Assembly (NCBI RefSeq): GCF_018139145.2
Contig: NC_059474.1
Coordinates: 38,954,344-39,018,343, forward strand
Direction of reading: 5' to 3'
DNA: 64,000 bases
DNA from: Gymnogyps californianus
Lineage: Eukaryota; Chordata; Aves; Accipitriformes; Cathartidae
Below the pieces are notes generated by a model. It was not told the origin of the DNA. It did not search any database and saw only the letters and a list, made by a program, of their open reading frames with translations. Positions 1 to 13,400 of this stretch are shown one piece after another (the first letter of the stretch is position 1; every line of letters starts with the position of its first letter). The position numbers were made by a program, and so were the translations under genes.

Positions 1-2472
1 ATGTGGAAAATCATCCATACAGACCATCCTCATTTGCCAAAATGACTCATCTTTTGCTTCCAGAGACCACAGGAAAATATTGGTTTGACTAGATAGCAAA
101 TAGTATTGAAATCTGAGAACTGTTTTGTCTTGAAACTTTACCATATCCATTATCTACAAGTTTTGAATCACATATGGTGTCTTTCACCACTTTTGTGAAA
201 ACATGCCCTTGCCTGAATCTCTCAAAGGAGAGTCATAGGACTCTGACATCCTAAATTCAATTAGGATTCTCTCTGTACCAGACATATGCAAGGAGTAAGC
301 AACACAAAGGGAAAGAGGTAAACAACACTCCCTCTGATTGCTACTGGGAGACCATTTTGGCACCAATGTTGGGACCAAAATGAGGTGGACAATTCCAGTT
401 GTGTTTATAAGGCTTTTCCTGCTAGGTGAAAGGAGGGCAGTGAGGAGTGAAAGCTAAGGGTATAGGTGGATAAAAGAGAAAAACAACCGGGTGGGCACAA
501 CAGGAAGAGAGGGTGAAGGCAACGCTTGGAACAGAACAATAAGGGGAGGTTATAAGTGACCTAGGCATTAAAAGAAGCAGGAAATTATCAGCAAGGGAAA
601 GGGCAGCGTAGAAAAAAAAGTCTGCCCTTTAAAATGACTGAAACAGTTATCCTGTGGGCAAAAAACCACAAATATGGTTACACATAGGCAAAGTCATGGT
701 GCTGCGTTCCTAGCTGGGGTCCAGGCCCCACGATCATTGTGACAGTTCAGAATAGCCAGTGTGTGAACATAAAACCCTATCACGTGGCATACGTTCCCAT
801 CGCGGAATGGGAACAAACACGAGTTCAACCAAAAGCTGTGTTCTTGGCACTGCATAACTATTGTGACTTGACTGCATAGTTTCTATTTTTTTATCACAAT
901 TGTTCTTTTCTGGATGTAATGACATATATGTTTGGTGAAAGATAATTGCATCCTCTATGTTCATCCCAGAAAGATTTCCTTAAAGAGAAGGATGACTCAC
1001 AGAACCACCCTAATAACTTGCCGGTGCACACTGATTCAGAGACAGACAGATGGCTCAAAGAAAAAAAATCCAGAATTTTATCAGCAAAACTCCTGATTTT
1101 AAGTTTGAAATTCATTATCCTAATCTCCTCTGAACAGCAGTGATCTCAGTTTGTTATGTATTTTGGCTAGCTCAGGTAACAAGCACAAATCAGTGTGTTC
1201 TTTTTTTTCTAGACAGAAGGATGTTGATTTTGTAAAGTGGAAGAGGGAAATTAAAAGGCACAATTGTTTTAATAAATACTAAAGTAGAATTAACCTGGTT
1301 TTTTTCTTAGTCAGTCACACAGTCTACTTTTCTCGAGCATGTGATAAAAAAAAGGATTCTCTCTCACTTTTATTTATAATTATTATTTTTGTATGTGTGT
1401 ATACACATATTTAAAAATAAATATATCACAATCAAACACGCACACGGAGTGGCAATTTTTAAACAGCTGATTATGACACACTGAGTTTAGCACCAGTGTA
1501 GCCCAGTGCATTTAACGCACTCATTGTAGACACTTCTTCAGAAAGAGCATGTGGAGAATGTTGCTTGGTAGGGATCTTAAAAATAGTTTCTTTTATACAA
1601 CTAGATTTAAAAATAATCTTACAGTGGCCTTGTGTTTTTAATATACATATATAGCATTTATTGAAGACTATCAAATCTTGCTTGAAAAGTCGTGAACTGT
1701 GGGTTGCTGCTTTTGTCCCTCCTCAGTTGTGTTACTGTTTCAATTATAAAGTCATCCTAGAATCCACGTCTGTCTGTAAACACTTCCTATTTACTTCTGT
1801 GCAACTCCGTTTTCTTCAGTGAGCCTCCATAAATAAAATGGAGCATCACTTGTAGCCAATCAATAGAGCACTGCTGAACACAGCAGTATCTAGCTTCGGA
1901 AAGACGGGACTGCAAAAGGTTGGTTAGCTAAAATTGGTTAGCTGTTAGTTAAGAGAGTAGAACTGTTGGCTGATACAGATTATTTTACCATTTCAGACAC
2001 ACTGAATATGCAGATCTGATTGCTAGTTGGATAGGGGATCTCCAAGGCAATTTCTGCAGCTGAAGAAAATAGTACTGACTTGATAGATGCAAAACATTCT
2101 TGAAAGTACTGTAAAGCAGGTCCCTTGATAAACTAACATGCAAAGAATTGCTAAAAGCTTTGGAGTCCTATGAAATCCAAAACAGAATTCCTGACACAGA
2201 CATCAGACTCCCCTGAAATTTGGGTTGGTTTCGCTTTAGCCATGTATTTGAAGAACAGGCTGGATCCTGCCACAAAAGATGTGTCTGTGTCTGTGAAGTT
2301 GCTAATAGAAACCTGTTCTTCTCTATTTACAGTGTTGTGATCACTATGAAAGGCAGAAGTATAATCAGAAAAATATTCTACTGAGCATAAAAAGATTTTG
2401 CTGGGAGAAGTGTCAAGGACAAGCAGCTCTCTTTTTCACAGGGAAACCCTAGGATATTTCATGGTATGGAGC

Positions 2473-2486
2473 GGGGGGGGGGGGGG
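2473..2486 (+). repeat. Poly-G run (14 G)
   Basis: Fourteen consecutive G follow 'gagc' and precede 'atgaaaag'. Long pure G runs are uncommon in AT-rich avian DNA, and their length is often misread by sequencers, so the exact count is uncertain. Confidence 0.9.
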
Positions 2487-3220
2487 ATGAAAAGTATTTG
2501 CCTGGGAATCTGATATGTTCTTTTCAATTTCTAGTCTCCCTTTATTTAATCTTCTGGGGAAGTCAGTTCTTTGGAAAATGGGAAACCTGTCTCTGACAGA
2601 GCTTTGATCTTTCCCCTGTGAGAAAAGTCAACTTTTGTTTCCCAGTTTTGACTTCATTCATGAGTGGTAGGAGCCTGAAGTCTCTACTTGCCAGCGACAA
2701 CATATTTCTATCAGCTGAGACAACGAAGGACCCTAGCTGTGGATAATCTTTGAACTCTGGGCTCACCTTTTTCTCATCTTCTTTCACACTTCCCCATTAC
2801 TTAACTATTCAACACAAAGTAGCAATTCACTTTTACTGAGAAGCTGATTTAATTCCCTCTTTCATTCAGCCTGCCAATCTTTCTTCCAGCTCACTGCCTA
2901 GTACCCTTATGGCCTTAATTTGAGATTGATTGTATGTAATCTTTTCGAACCTCAAGCCTAGCCTTTTGTGCTGAAGCAAGCCAACGTTCTGCAAAACTCA
3001 ATGCACCTAAGCACCTTCCTCCTCAGCGCCATTCCTCTTCCTATTAGAAACCCGGCATCAGTAGTTACAGAAAACCTCATACGTGTTGCTGGCCTGGGTA
3101 TGCAGGATCATAGGCCAGAAGGAAAGGAAAAGGGGTGGGAATAATATACAACTATGCAAAGACAAAACTCATCTGAACCTGTCCAAGGATTGTAGAGTTC
3201 CCATGGGCTGGAAAGGGCAT

Positions 3221-3235
3221 AGAGAGAGAGAGAGA
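3221..3235 (+). repeat. (AG)n dinucleotide microsatellite
   Basis: Seven AG units plus one A lie in unique sequence. It is short and perfect, with no sign of function. Confidence 0.85.
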
Positions 3236-4679
3236 TCCTTCTATTTTTCTTTTGTAAAGAAAGCCTTAGTTGCTTAAAACCTCTTTTTCCCACTGTGAAC
3301 AGAAACATCTAGTTTGTGCTGTTTGAAGCATGTGCCCTGCAGGACCAGAAATCTGGCAGGAGCAAGTGGGATTGTACAGTGCGACATAATTGGATAAGAA
3401 GCTTTGCTGCTTAATGTAACTAACAGTTGTACTAGTACTAAGTATGCTTAATAGACAAATCCTCAACTTGAATAATAAAATTCTAACTATCTAAAATATC
3501 ACCTTGCAATTTTTGTCAATAGTATTACCTTTCATCTTAGTCACACACACAAAAAAATACTTTTACACCCTGCATTTTAGAAACATGCAGTTAATTTTGA
3601 TGAATACAGTTTTTTACCTCCAGGTCTTGGGTTGTTTTAATCAGAAGTCTTGCATTGTTAGTTTTGCCAGCGGGTTATGTGAAAATCTCAGTTTGCATTT
3701 TCAAAAGTATGTTTTTGTCCTCATATCTCTATAGAATAACACAAATGCACAGAAAATATATAAAGGAATTCTCATTGTAATAGTTAAAGTTATGGTGTAC
3801 ATTTGATGATTTTAATTTAAACTTGTGATTTGAGGGACATGACTTGATATTTTTTAATGGTTAGTATTGGCAAGAAAATTCATAAGACCCTGAAATAGTT
3901 CTAAAGGTAAAAAGTTACTTTCTGCAGATCTCTTTTACATCTCAGCAGGCATCCTGTGTGATTTTGTGAAGTGTATCAGAAATAGAAGTGTATTTATTAA
4001 TTTCTGTCTTCCCCTAGAAATCTGTAAATCCACATATGAAATATCCACAATTCATCTTCAGTTACTACCTAACCCTGGAGATGCCATAAACCCATTATTG
4101 TGTATTTTTTTACTGACAAAATTGTCTAACCAGTGAAATTCTGGTCCTGTGCATGCCTATGACTACGTAAGCCTGAAACATTGTCAGGCTTTATTAAAAT
4201 ACATCTTACTAGGTATAAAAGAAGGTAGAAGTAGAGCTTTGGGCTTCCTGCCTGCAAACTCAAATCCAGTAGGTATTTTTAAAGAACATCTAATAGACTA
4301 ATCCCAAGATAGAGAATAAATGCCTTCCCATTTTAGCTAAAGGTAGTTAGATAATTTGTAGTTTCTTATGCCTGCCTGAAGTGATGTGAATTTGCTAATC
4401 CTATCTTTTATGCCAATTCTAACTCTATAATAACACGGTTATAGAAGTCTCCTAACCTTACTCACTGAAACCATTTTACTTTACAGAGAATAATTAAAGA
4501 TTTACTGGGATACAGAAGAGAAGGGGGAAAAGGGTGAACTTGCTTGCTAGCCTCTGGTAAGTGCAATTGCATGGCAAGGGAACCTAAGTCTTATTCCTTC
4601 TTCAGTTAAGGCTTGCAGATTTTAGGTTAAGCGTTAGCTTGGACTGAGAGAGGAATCCACAACTTCCCCGTTAAGGAGG

Positions 4680-5218
4680 TGCCCCAAACACCCCAGACTA
4701 CGCAATCTCATGGATATTTTGCACCTAGCTGCCAGGGAGCAGCAAGGACAGGCTGTTCCAAAAGGAAGGGCCGCTGGGAGCTGAACATGATAACAAGGCA
4801 GGCAGAGGCAGTGGCCTTACCAACAAAGGCAACGGTACCTGAGCAAGGTGAGAAGAGCAGGTCCAAGGGACAGTAATCAAGGTCAGCCAACAGACTAGAT
4901 TTCTGGGGAAGTTCATAGTGATAAGGCAGGTCTGAGGTCAAGCTGGGGAGTCAAGTCTAAGGGTTGGGTCAGGTTTTGGATCAACAGGGTACGAGGCCAG
5001 GCACGGGCATGGTTGCAGTGCACTTCCAATGTCATTCAGACAAGGAGCAAGCACAAAAGCCTAAGCTAAAAGCAGCTGTTAGCAGAGCTGTTCATGGGGA
5101 GCCTCCACTGAAGCTTCTCTTTCTTTCGAGGCTACCAGCTGCACTGTCTCCATGTTGGGCCTGAGCTCTGCCAGCCAAACCTCCCCAGTGACGCAGAAAT
5201 GCTCTCAGGGCCCCAACA
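4680..5218 (-). mobile_element. Probable solo LTR of an endogenous retrovirus (minus sense)
   Basis: This 539-bp block is clearly more GC-rich than its flanks. In minus orientation it starts TGTTGGGGCCCTGAGAG and ends TTTGGGGCA, the TG...CA termini expected of an LTR. The terminal half, with a run about GCAGAGCTCAGGCCCAACA, resembles avian LTR sequence I have seen, but I cannot name the family. No gag, pol or env-like coding flanks it, so it would be a solo LTR left by recombination. I could not find a clean target-site duplication (left flank 'aggag', right flank 'ctaga'), which weakens the boundary call. It could instead be another GC-rich interspersed repeat. Bases 4729-4790 share a diverged motif with 53459-53512. 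Confidence 0.45.
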
Positions 5219-6593
5219 CTAGATTTTTGTGAGAAGAGCAATAAAACATAGTCAGGTTACTATCTCCATATTCCACTTATTTTAGACCTCTCTGTATCAA
5301 AAAACATGTATGTCCTTATCCAAAGTAATATTGATAACTTACCAATGATATTGCTTAGCTAGCTGATATTGGTGGCAAGAGGTTGCCTTAATAGCTCTAA
5401 GAGATTATTGGTTTTGTAGATTGGAAGTTAAATGGCCTAGAGCAAGGATGTATGTGTGGATGTGATGTGCTATTTGAACACTAGTTATGTTATCAGGAAA
5501 CCACGACTTGAAGGCTAGTGAAGAAATAACAGGACATTGCAACAGGTCCCCCTACCCCTGCCGCTATAATGTGGGGTTGTAAACCAAAGAAGAAAGAGCA
5601 AAGTACACTGCCTGTTAGTAAATGTATAAGAATTATTCCAATATGTGGGACGAAGAAACCATTGACATCATCATACTCCTCCTGCCAAAGAACTTGAGAT
5701 ACTAACGACTTGACGTGCCCTCTTCTCCCCCCCATTTCAGTACCCAGGCAGCATAAGAAGGGCGAGCATTGACACCAGAAGAAAGGGGAAGAAATACTAG
5801 AAAGTTGGTGTATATCTGTTTTACCTGTATGATTATTGGTAATGAGCTGTAATAATTGGATGATTTGGATTATGAATGTTAGATTGTTAAGATTTTAATA
5901 AGACTAACAATCAACTCTTGGCTTTGTATAGAAGGTGCGTTTCTTCAGACCAAATAAATTGCCTGCAGGATTAGGTCTGGTATCCCTGTCCTTGAAGACT
6001 CTGTTAAACCTGAGTGCAGCAATTTTTACCACAAGGATGGTGTGGCTTGGAGCTGGAATAATTAATATATGTAATGAAGATAACACATTTATATTGTACT
6101 TTAATTAAGCTGAAAACAACTGTGTTCATATAGACCGTAACTTATATCTGTTATTTTTAAAGGCTTAATCTTGTGAAAGCTCAGATATGCTAATAACTGT
6201 TGCCACTGGGTTATGCTCCCTCTCTCTTCTTAGGCCTGTGTAAGGGAAGGCTACCCTCCCATCTTCAATAGTTAAACTCAGCTGCAGTCCTCGAACAAAA
6301 CTTATTATAGACACTTGTTCCATCCCTGGACCTCTCTGGGCACTAGGCCTGCTTCTGAATTTAATATGGTACAAAAGAAAGTATAATGAACCCAAATTAG
6401 GGGATTATCAGTGAGCATATTTTTACATAAATTTTGGAAAGTGGGTCTTTTAAGAATGATGTAGCCTCCTACATCTCTCTTCTTGGAAAGCAGCATCCAT
6501 TTCCAGCAAGATATTTTTCTTTCCTGAGTTCAAAACTTCTCAAAATAAAGAGAAATTGGATCATCCAAGTAACCAATGCTTGCTTACTTAACG

Positions 6594-6647
6594 AGATATA
6601 TATCTCTCTTGGTTGAAGGGATATAGAGAGAGAGATATATATCCCTT
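6594..6647. repeat. Purine/AT foldback (overlapping inverted repeats)
   Basis: The arm GATATATATCTCTCTT (6595-6610) faces AGAGAGAGATATATAT (6627-6642), which pairs with it almost perfectly. A second, overlapping inverted repeat has arms AAGGGATATA (6616-6625) and TATATCCCTT (about 6638-6647). The sequence could extrude as a cruciform or form competing hairpins in RNA. Slippage in (GA)n and (TA)n tracts would explain it. Confidence 0.75.
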
Positions 6648-7426
6648 TGTTGAAGATAAGAAGTGTATCATTTTCTCTCTTGTATGCAATCTGGCTTCTC
6701 AGTTCAAAGGTAGATCCCAGTAACACATTGCTTCGTTATTATTTTCATGGCCACGTACCTGAAATTTGAGAGAAAAAAATCTGTACTGAGACGCTGATCA
6801 GTACAGATTACAGATCCATAAACTGATCTTTTCTCCTATGCTTTATAATATCAATCCAGTCCAAACTATTAAGTGAGAAAGCCAGAAGGGTAAGCACTAT
6901 GTAACAATAAAGTCTGAACAGTGCAGTAAGCAACTACCTAACAGCTAATGACATGCTGGCAAAAGAAAGTTTTCAGGAGGAGGTGGAAGGAGAAAAAAGA
7001 GGTGACCTTTACCATTTTTTCAAAAATTAACATGACTAACATAATTAACATGTACATTAATCCCACTTTAAATGCACTACAATTACTACTAATACTTTTT
7101 ATTATGGTAAATATATTTAAAAACTCAAATTATACACCTGTGTTTATGGGTAGAATTACCATCTATGGGCTTTAATATCATTATTATACTTTTTAATTAT
7201 TACTACCAGTGTAACACTGTTAGGCAATGAAATAGTAATAGGCTTCAGGCAATGGATCTTACAGCCTTAATTAGCTGTAGTGCAGAAAAAAGAAGAGTCA
7301 TGAAGTTTTGAGAGATCAAGTACTGAAATAAGTTAGTGTTAGTTAAAATAGTCCTCCTTCGTGTTTGGAATATAGGATCAAATGCTTAGACAGATCCACG
7401 GAGTCTGGTATTTTTTCTATGATGCA

Positions 7427-7450
7427 GTATGATGCAGTCCAGCATCATAC
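7427..7450. repeat. Perfect 9-bp inverted repeat, 6-nt loop
   Basis: GTATGATGC at 7427-7435 and GCATCATAC at 7442-7450 are exact reverse complements separated by AGTCCA. A direct duplication of ATGATGCAGT just upstream (7420-7437) probably created it. Confidence 0.8.
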
Positions 7451-10400
7451 ATTAAAGAAGGTGAAAGAATCCCCTTAGTGAACAATTATGAAATAATTTG
7501 CCTTTGGGGAAGTTTTCTTCCTTCTGTCACTTAAACTTCTCTTGTTCCATAAAATATGAAGCTTATGTCTCTTCAGAAAAAGTGTTTAATCTTACCTAAT
7601 GCAACTACGGTTGTTATCATTATCTGTATGACTGTCTAATCCTTTAAAAGTCTAAGCCCTTGGCCTCAGTGTATCTAATTAAAGATATTAAAGTATACAG
7701 ATGGCATGAGAGATGAAAGCCATAGGGCAGGTCAGCAAGGCCAACTGAAAGGAGTAGTTTTGTAAATGAGGAGTATATAGATGCATAGTATTGCAAGTCC
7801 ATAAAGATATGTCCCCTTTTTCTACACCATATAAAATTCCTCATCCTTACAGCTATAACTTTGTCTTTGTCGTTGTCTTTTTTCTTGATTGCTTAACTTA
7901 GGAATATTCCTTTTTCCTGCCCTCTTTGTTCTCCTCTTTCTTCTTTCCATTCTACAGGTATTGCCACAAAGCAAGCCACATTCAGTCACTTGAGCCACTT
8001 TACGAGCCTACCAAACGAAGCCTCTTTTTCTTTTTTCCAAACACCTAAAAAGAGGGCTCATACAGCAGATTTTAAAGAGCTTTGCAAGGTTTCAAGACCA
8101 AAGCCAATTAAAGGCTTAAAGGAAGAAGCTAACAGAAACAAGATAATAAATTAAGATGATCCAAGTCTTTGACAAACACAGGATCTGGAGAAAAAAGACA
8201 GAAGCCACAAGGCATTACTTTTCATCTCCTGACTCTGAAAATGGCAATGACCCAAAGCCTGAGCTGCTCTAAAACTGGTGTGAGTTTAATAACTCTCCCA
8301 TATAGCTGAAGGCCAAAGATCTGGTCCAGAGATTGTGCCTGCTATCATGCCTGCTCGTTTGTGTGTTTAAAATCTCAGTAGCATGATGGAATTGAGGAGA
8401 ATACGTGGTAGCTCAGGTAATAGTGTCCTATGCTTTTTGGAATAAGGGGAATTGAATTTTTTAGCCTACAAGTAGCATATAACTCATTATGGTTTGGAAA
8501 GGGGGAAAAAAGATGACCCTTAAGCTGTACAATGGGGTGGTTCTCTAAGGCTTTTATTACAACCAAGGGGATGATTTTGCAGCAACACACAGTATTGATG
8601 GTATCATACCATAATGACATCCACAGAAGTACAGTGTGTCTATTGAAAACCACTACCTATAGAATGATGTCATTGAGCAATTATTTCAGTTACATGGGGG
8701 TATACAGCCCCTTGAGGATGCAGAGCTGTAAGCACATAGTAAGTGTTACAAATCCAGTGCTTCTCCTCTGTGGAACATACTTATTCTTGCTCCTTTCTTT
8801 ATAAGGTTTTGTCTTTCCCACCTGGGATGAACAAGAGTTAATACTTAGAATTTAAATTTGGCCCTACAAGATAATTAGTATAATCTGCTATGTACAAAGA
8901 CTGCACTGGCAAGTCTTTGATTTTACTTATGCCCCATGGTGTCAAATCAACAAGTTTGTCATTATGCTTACCAAATGCACAGATGGACAAATATGGATTT
9001 CTTGTTGTGGATTTTATTGACTCTTTTTTTTTTTCTTTTAAGAGAGACAATCCTCTGAGTCTGTTGTACTGTCCTCTAACCATTCTCCAAAATGTGATAG
9101 GGACCTGTCTATCTAGGCACAAACTTCTCTAAGCCAATGAACGAAAATTTAAAAACACATTTGGATATGAGATGCATTATAAAGGACTTTCCTGCAAAGA
9201 GAGATGGCTGTAAGCAAGTACTCAGTAACAGCAGGGTTCTGGTTCTGCAGCTGGGACATTTTTATGCTTCTTCATTAAGTTGAATCTGAGATGATGAACT
9301 CAATAAAATTAAGTGTAGGCCACCCTTGCAAATGTTGGGGTTTTTTGAGATCACTGTGAAGACTTAGAGGTTTTGACCTTGTGTTATGCCAGTACCTGGT
9401 ATATATTAACTGAATGCATATATAATTCTTATTCAGTATTCATTGCTGATTGCTAGATGCATACTGTTCTGATGCAGAGGTTAATTGCTTTTATATAATT
9501 TACAAAATTCATGTGACTAACAAATAGAGCTAAAGCACTGAACTGAAGACAAGTCATAGCAGAGCAGTAACAGACAGAAGCATACTGCAGTGTTTATACA
9601 ATGCTTTATATGGCACTGAATGCCAAATCCCCAATGCAAGCTTACATTTTCAGGCTGTTATCTCTGACTGCGTGGAAACTTTGTGCCTCCTCTAAACTCT
9701 TTGTTTCTTAAACATACCCTCTTTCCACCAGTTTTTGTGGGAAGAGTTTGTTAAAACTGTCCTTGCATTAAGGCTTGAATAATATCTTAGTGTTACTAAA
9801 CAAAAAACCAGTGGTAACAGTGACTGTATCTTGAGCCTGAATATAGAGGAGCTGGAGTGGAGGCAGGAGCCTTTGTACTCAGTCTCAGAAGGACTCAGAG
9901 GACTGGACTTCAGCTCTAGTCTTCAATTAAAATAAGATTTGGGGAGGAAGTGATTAGAATGTCGAACTCAAATTTAAACTGAAACAGGAGGATTTTGATA
10001 TTTTAGGATAGCATGGACAAAAAAGTCATTTGGTTCATCTGTAGACCCTCAGGAGATGGAAGGGATCTCAAGGAGCTTAAGCCATCTCTTTGTCAATAAC
10101 AGTTGCCTTCAGGGTTTGTGTTGACAAATATGAACTTCTGCAATAAAAAAAAGATTTCTCTGGGGTTAAAACATAAGCAGTCATAAATTTACTTCTCATA
10201 TTGAAAGTATAAATAACAAGATCCTTTTTCCACAAAACACCTCTAGACGGAGTCTAAGGATTGTTACCTCTGTCATGTTTTTAAGTTTGAAGGGTATCCC
10301 AAAGAATTATACTGTTAAATATCCCCATAATTAAGTGCATCTGTTGGAAGGTGAGAAAATAGAGATTTCTTATGCACTACTGTTGTACGGGCAACATCCT

Positions 10401-13400
10401 ATCGCCAGCCATTGCCAGCTTTGGTTGTCTCACAAGTAGTGGAAAAGAATGTACGTAAGGCTGTATTCTTTTTTCAAATTACCTCCCTCATTTTGGTCTA
10501 GAGAACTGTTTTACTAAGGATGATTATATTTTTCATAAATTTTGACTTTTTTTTTCAGATTCCTTGCTTAAAACTTTGATGGGACATTATTGATCATTGC
10601 CTCAGATAGAGAAATTGCCATAATTTAGGAGGCTGCTTTTGCAATTCTTAATGCTAGATTAGGTGGCTAGACTAAATTATCTTCAGGAAGTCCTTTCTTT
10701 TTTTTTTTGAAGTTTGATGACATAGTAAGTCATTCCAAGAATGCAGATATACATGTAAGGGTAGCTATGAGGAAAATGAGGTAGTATTGGTATAAGTCCT
10801 CTTCCCACTGCTGTAACAGTGGCATTTTCCATTTCCTTTTAAACACTGTATTTTGCACCCTTTTTATACGTTATCCTGTGTTAATGACTGCGTAGTTAAA
10901 ACTCAACATTTTTATAAAATGTACCAGAAACCTCAGTAATAAAGCTTGCATAATTGTAAGAGTAACTCTTGATGTTCTTTCTAAGCTGTGAAAGAGCTGC
11001 ATCATGTAATACTACCATGTTGAAGCATCCTGGTTATACGACTTTACGACAGCTAGAGAAAGACCAAGTAGCAACATGTGTTTCCTAACAAAAGGAGCAT
11101 TGGGCAGGTGACAGCTGCCACCTATGAAGTGATGGAGGTATCTTGGGTGTCTTTGTCAAGCTGCAGCCTAAGGCCAGTCTTGTTGGCGGTACAAGGAACT
11201 GTTAAAAGTACTGACAGGCATTTTAAGCAAGAAAGAATTGAGGAAAAAGTGAGGGAAAAAATCAGTGGGGAATTGTATTTGTTATTATAATTTGTTCTTA
11301 ACACAAAATAGAATGGGAAGACAAAACTTTTTTTCTTTGAGTGACAGAAATGTAAACAAGAGAATTATGATTCCTTTTGAGAAATTAAGGTTGTGCTTTG
11401 TTCATGACAAAAAATAAAACTGCACGTAGTGTGCTAGTAAAATATTTACTAGAAGGCATTCTGTTGCCTCTGATACAAAGGGGCCTTGAGGCTGAGAGAC
11501 CCCTTAAAGCTATAACCTTTTAAGTAATTATATGATTGTTTTCTTCTATAGTGTGTATTCTTAAAACTTTGAATAAGTTCAAGATGGGATAAACTGGAGC
11601 TGATTAGAATTGTGCTAATTCTCATTTCTCTAATCCACAGACCTGATGCATCTCTCAAGAGTGACCCTTCATAAACTAGCGTAGATCAAGTAGCTGACAA
11701 CAATAAGAAACTAAAATTTTCACATTTACTTGTAAAATACTGTAGACAAGTAACTCAATTTGAAATGAGCACTAGTTAGATGCCTATGCACTAGTTCGAT
11801 GCTTCTGATCTGGAGCTTCTGTTTTATGGACCTCTTCTTGTTTTTAAGCCATTTAATGCCACTGGAAGTCGAAACTTTTTTGTACTTTAGAAAAGTGAAT
11901 CCTTTCTTTTTATTGTTATGATTACTGCTGTAATTGCCGGAGGCGTGCATGGGTTAGCAAAGGGTGGCTGCACAGTATAGCTGTAACAACTGTGATGACC
12001 CACTATACAGATTTATAAAATTCATATCAGTGCAGATTTCCCAGCCGGCAGGAAATGTGTCTGTGTATCAGCACAAAAGCAAGGCCAGAAGGAAAAGAAA
12101 TGCTGACTTTAGTTCAGAAACATCCACCGGCTTTCAGGTCACCAAATTTTAAAACACTAGCAAGATGACTTCAGACTTGGATTCTGAAATGACCTATATT
12201 GTCTGTCACTGTTATGTCTCTAAAAATAGGTATTAGAAATTCTTAAAAAGGGTACTCAGCTGGGTCTGTGGGATGACTGGTTAGTACAGGCATTAACGTA
12301 TCTGTCAGCTGGGTGTTAGAAGACAGCTTCTGGGTAGCCGCTGGCTCATTGCAGTTGTAATTTTCTTAGTCTTAAACACTGAGGTAACTGACATGGAATG
12401 AATTCCATGGGCTATTTTTTGCATAATTGTGTTGAGGTCTAATGGGGATAAAATATTTCATTTATTGAGCAGTTGAATTATAACATTCCTTGCTCAGACT
12501 CTGTGTATCTTGACATTAAACCTGATAACAAACTGGCAATTCTGAAAATATAGTGCTTACCTATATTCTCCGTGGAGTAACAGCCAATCTGGCACCAAAA
12601 GGAAGAGGTAATAACAAGCATAATTACCTAATATAAATAAGCTCTGTGTTATCTGTTTTCCATTTTGAAAACACCACCTTTCTGTATCTTCCTGTATCTC
12701 ATATTTAACTTGTGCAGTATGCCAGCCTGAGTGCACTTGCTGCAGTTTAAGTGCAAACTGAAACAGTTCTTAATTCTGAAGAAAAATAACATCAAGAAAT
12801 AAGTGTAAACAGATCTTGAATAATGTCTGGGGTTTTTTTTTTTTATTTGCTTCAGTGCAAACTCTGTAACAGTGAGTAATGGTTTAAAATGCTACTTCAA
12901 ATAATTCTTACAAAAGGAAAGGTAAAAAGTGATACTGTGCGGTCATTTGGTTAATCAGTACAATTGACAGCTTGACTAATCTCCCTTGTCAAATGAAGCT
13001 GCAAGACATATTCTTCAAGCTCTTTACATTTCATGGCATTTTAATTCCTCCCCCAAATGTGTAATAACAATGTAGTTTTCCTCTTGCAAACACCTCAGGT
13101 GAACACACACACAGCTACTTTGACACCAAAAATGGTGTTTCGCTCTGAACAAAACAAATGGAGAAATCACTGTAGTCAGCAGTTTGCACACAACAGCAGC
13201 ATGTCCTCCTGTGTAAAATATCTGTAATACTTTACTATTGTGGCAGCTGATGAAATAGTAACGGTCTGTTCTGAATTTTTCATATGATATGCACATTTGT
13301 TCTCAAACATAAAGCCTAAAAGTACGTCTAGTCTTAGAGGCTGGCTTTCTAAACATAATCAGGATTCATACCGCTCAGCATATGTATTTGAAATGCAGGA

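Larger units (their letters stand above)
1..4679. other. Unique AT-rich non-coding DNA, no gene seen
   Basis: No open frame here exceeds about 80 codons, and none has recognisable protein similarity or convincing splice context. The stretch holds a 14-base G run near 2473, an (AG)n run near 3221, and several A/T-rich patches such as 1370-1430 with alternating TG/CA. I see no CpG island or promoter-like cluster and no interspersed repeat I can name. It could be intergenic or intronic. Confidence 0.6.
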